Positions 61,963 through 64,000 of a DNA stretch of 64,000 bases are shown here, piece after piece; the stretch's first letter is position 1; each line of letters begins with the position of its first letter. A model generated the notes under the pieces. It ran no database searches, had not been told where the DNA came from, and saw only the letters and a program-made list of their open reading frames with translations. The DNA comes from Blakeslea trispora (Eukaryota > Mucoromycota > Mucoromycetes > Mucorales > Choanephoraceae), in contig JAIWNE010000020.1 of NCBI GenBank assembly GCA_025331445.1, positions 62,001 through 126,000 on the forward strand. Direction: 5' to 3'. Position numbers and translations under genes: made by a program.

Positions 61963-62111
61963 TCATGATCTGTCAGTCAAATGGTTACACACACACTTAT
62001 CGGAAGTTTTTCAAACAAAAAAAAATGGCGTTGTTTCAATTAAATAAAAACAGAAAAGCACAAAGACAAAAAAAAAATGCGCATTTTCTTTAACTGATTA
62101 TTTTTCTAAGC
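61963..62111. promoter_or_regulatory. Short intergenic region, epsin to MBF factor
   Basis: Only 149 bp between the epsin stop and the MBF start codon; A-rich runs and a TGCGCA palindrome near 62080. It must hold both a terminator and a promoter. Confidence 0.45.
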
Positions 62112-64000
62112 ATGACTGAGCATTCACAGATATTTAAGGCTACTTACTCAGGCGTGCCAGTCTATGAAATGATTTGCAAAGGTGTTGCTGTGATGCGAAG
62201 AAAGTCAGACTCTTATCTTAATGCAACTCAAATCCTTAAAGTAGCTGATTTTGATAAGCCTCAACGTACACGTATTCTGGAAAGAGAAGTACAAGTGGGT
62301 CAACATGAGAAAGTACAAGGTGGATATGGCAAATATCAAGGTAAGAAGGTAAAAAAAAAGAATAAAGGAGACCCTATATTTCTCTCTTTCTCTCTTAAAC
62401 TCATCACAAAATAGGTACTTGGGTTCCTTTTGAACGTGGAAAGGCCTTAGCTGAACTCTATGGTGTCGATAAAATACTGGCACCCATCCTAGAATTCATC
62501 AAAGGTGACCAAAGTCCACCTCTGGCACCTAAACATGCTACAGCAGCCTCAGTTAAGCCACGTAAGCCACGTGAAGCCCGTGTCAGAAAACGCACCAAGC
62601 ACTTTGATGAAGAGATGTCCGATGTCGAAACCAGTTCATCTCAAAACACACAGACTAACCTGGACGACGCAAGTCCTCTTTCAAAACGTATCCGTACTCG
62701 ACCTTCCGCCTTAAGAGAAAAGACAAAACTCAAGACATTTCAGCGAATAGACCCTGAAGAAGGGCATTTCATTGAAGATGAACCGGAGCATGATATGCAT
62801 TTGACTGAACCACAGGAAGAAACAGAGGAAAAACTAGAAACACTGGAGGATGAACTTAGGCGAGAAGAAATGGAGGACATGAGTGAAAAGACATATGCAC
62901 AGAGATTACTGCAATACTTTTTATCGGAAAAGACAAGTATTCCACCTCTGATTGCCCGGCCACCACATGACATGGATATCAATGTGATTATCGATGACGA
63001 AGGTCACACCAGTCTGCATTGGGCTGCAGCCATGGCACGTATCAAGGCTGTCAAACTGTTGATTGAGAATGGTGCAGATATGTATCGAGTGAACTATAAG
63101 GGACAGACAGCCTTGATGCGCTCTGTCTTGTTTACCAACAACTTTGATCTCAAGACATTTGACAGTCTAGTTGAGCTTCTGAGGACAACGATCTTCAATA
63201 TCGATAAGCGAGATCAGACTGTGTTTCATCATACAGCAGCCATGTCTGATTGGAAGGGCAAGATCTATGCCTCGCGTTATTACATGGAGTGTCTGATCAA
63301 CAAGCTCAAGCACAACCAATCAGAGCTCATCTCTATTCTGAATGTACAGGACATCAATGGGGATACAGCATTGACGATTGCAGCCAAGATTGGGAATCGA
63401 CGATTGATCAAATTGCTGATTGATGCAGGTGCCAGTACAGAGATAGCCAATGAAGAAGGCATGACACCCAGAGACTATTATGCTGATATGGAAAAGTCAG
63501 TTGGGCGTCATCCAATTTCTTCTTCTCCACCACCACCCATGACGTCTTCACCGAGTGAAGATACAGGTAGTATCATCAATGAAGCAGACACACGCGAAGT
63601 CTTGCGTGCCCGTGTGGAAGCCATGTATAAAAATGTGACAGCCGATGCCAAGACCAATAACATGCCTTCCATCTCCAAGGCATTCGATGACTTTGCAGAG
63701 AGTTATGAGCGGGATCTTGTTTATCGAGAGAGACAACTGGAGAAGAAACGAATGGAACTCGATCTCTGCAGTAAGCGACTGGAGGAGACCAAGCGAGTGA
63801 TTGCATCCATTCAGACAGAGGAAGCACAGGCATTGATCGAACAAGCCAAGCAAAAGAACCGACAGCTTGAAGATCAGTATAGAATCTGGCTAGCGTTTTA
63901 TCAGCATCATCAGTTGAACTTGTTGGAGCAAGATTTCCTTGAAAAAGATGCTGGTGAGAAGCCACCTTCACCATCCACTTCTCATCAGACAGCGTTGGAT
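62112..64000 (+). CDS. MBF/SBF transcription factor, Mbp1/Res type (3' end cut by the window)
   Basis: Exons 62112-62340 and 62415 to the right edge, open throughout; at least 605 aa. The N-terminal KilA-N/APSES DNA-binding domain (about 1-105) reads [77 protein letters not shown] basic, acidic linker follows. Ankyrin repeats lie at about 305-460 ([64 protein letters not shown]), and then a coiled coil (about 505-590). These proteins bind MCB (ACGCGT) or SCB sites as MBF or SBF to drive G1/S transcription. The missing C-terminus would be needed to tell Mbp1, Res1 and Res2 apart. Confidence 0.94.

Overview
This is nuclear DNA from a filamentous fungus, most likely a Mucoromycota (Mucorales-type) species. 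Nearly every gene is broken by short GT-AG introns of about 50-110 nt. Intergenic DNA is AT-rich with long T/A homopolymers. Ascomycete/basidiomycete-style genes (Gwt1, Slm1, Vts1, Bud22, Sct1/Gpt2, an Mbp1-type factor) sit beside genes most Dikarya lack (a DP partner of E2F, an IRG-like GTPase). I rebuilt exon structures by eye from splice consensus, reading phase and family conservation. The species cannot be named from the sequence alone.

Layout. 1-330: 5' part of a Sip5 RING gene (-). 892-3394: CBS/PB1 membrane protein. 6855-7838: transcription factor DP. 11253-12022: GPI-anchored Kre9/KNH-like wall protein. These last three are separated by gene-poor AT-rich gaps of about 3-3.5 kb. From about 15.1 kb the window is compact: sugar transporter, Cdc5/Cef1 splicing factor (-), NDUFAF3 (+, sharing a 164-bp promoter with Cdc5), IRG-like GTPase (-), Sct1/Gpt2 acyltransferase (-), LRR protein (-), RPS25 (-), GWT1 (+), CHD1 (+), CCDC174-like (+), TAF4 (-). 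40.8-43.4 kb is a repeat island with a MITE-like element and a decayed Tc1/mariner transposase. Then follow BUD22 (+), a SUN-domain protein (-), Slm1 (-), an SDR (+), Vts1 (+), two small secreted proteins (+), an atypical SDR/Coq11-like protein (-), an epsin-R/Ent3-type ENTH protein (+) and, cut by the right edge, an Mbp1/Res-type MBF factor.

Functional links are those of a eukaryotic chromosome, not an operon. Several genes act in transcription and chromatin (DP, MBF, TAF4, CHD1). Others act in RNA processing or translation (Cdc5, Vts1, Bud22, RPS25). Others serve the cell surface or membranes (Gwt1, the GPI protein, Sct1, Slm1, epsin, transporter). DP and a KilA-N/ankyrin MBF factor lying in one window is notable because G1/S control usually uses one system or the other.

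Main points for a second look: the IRG-like GTPase; the DP plus MBF pair; a one-base frameshift in CHD1; an inferred 5-nt microexon in the transporter; a GC-AG intron in the epsin gene; two genes whose first coding exon is only the ATG; a two-copy MITE family; and an internally deleted transposase. No tRNA, rRNA or CRISPR feature was supported.
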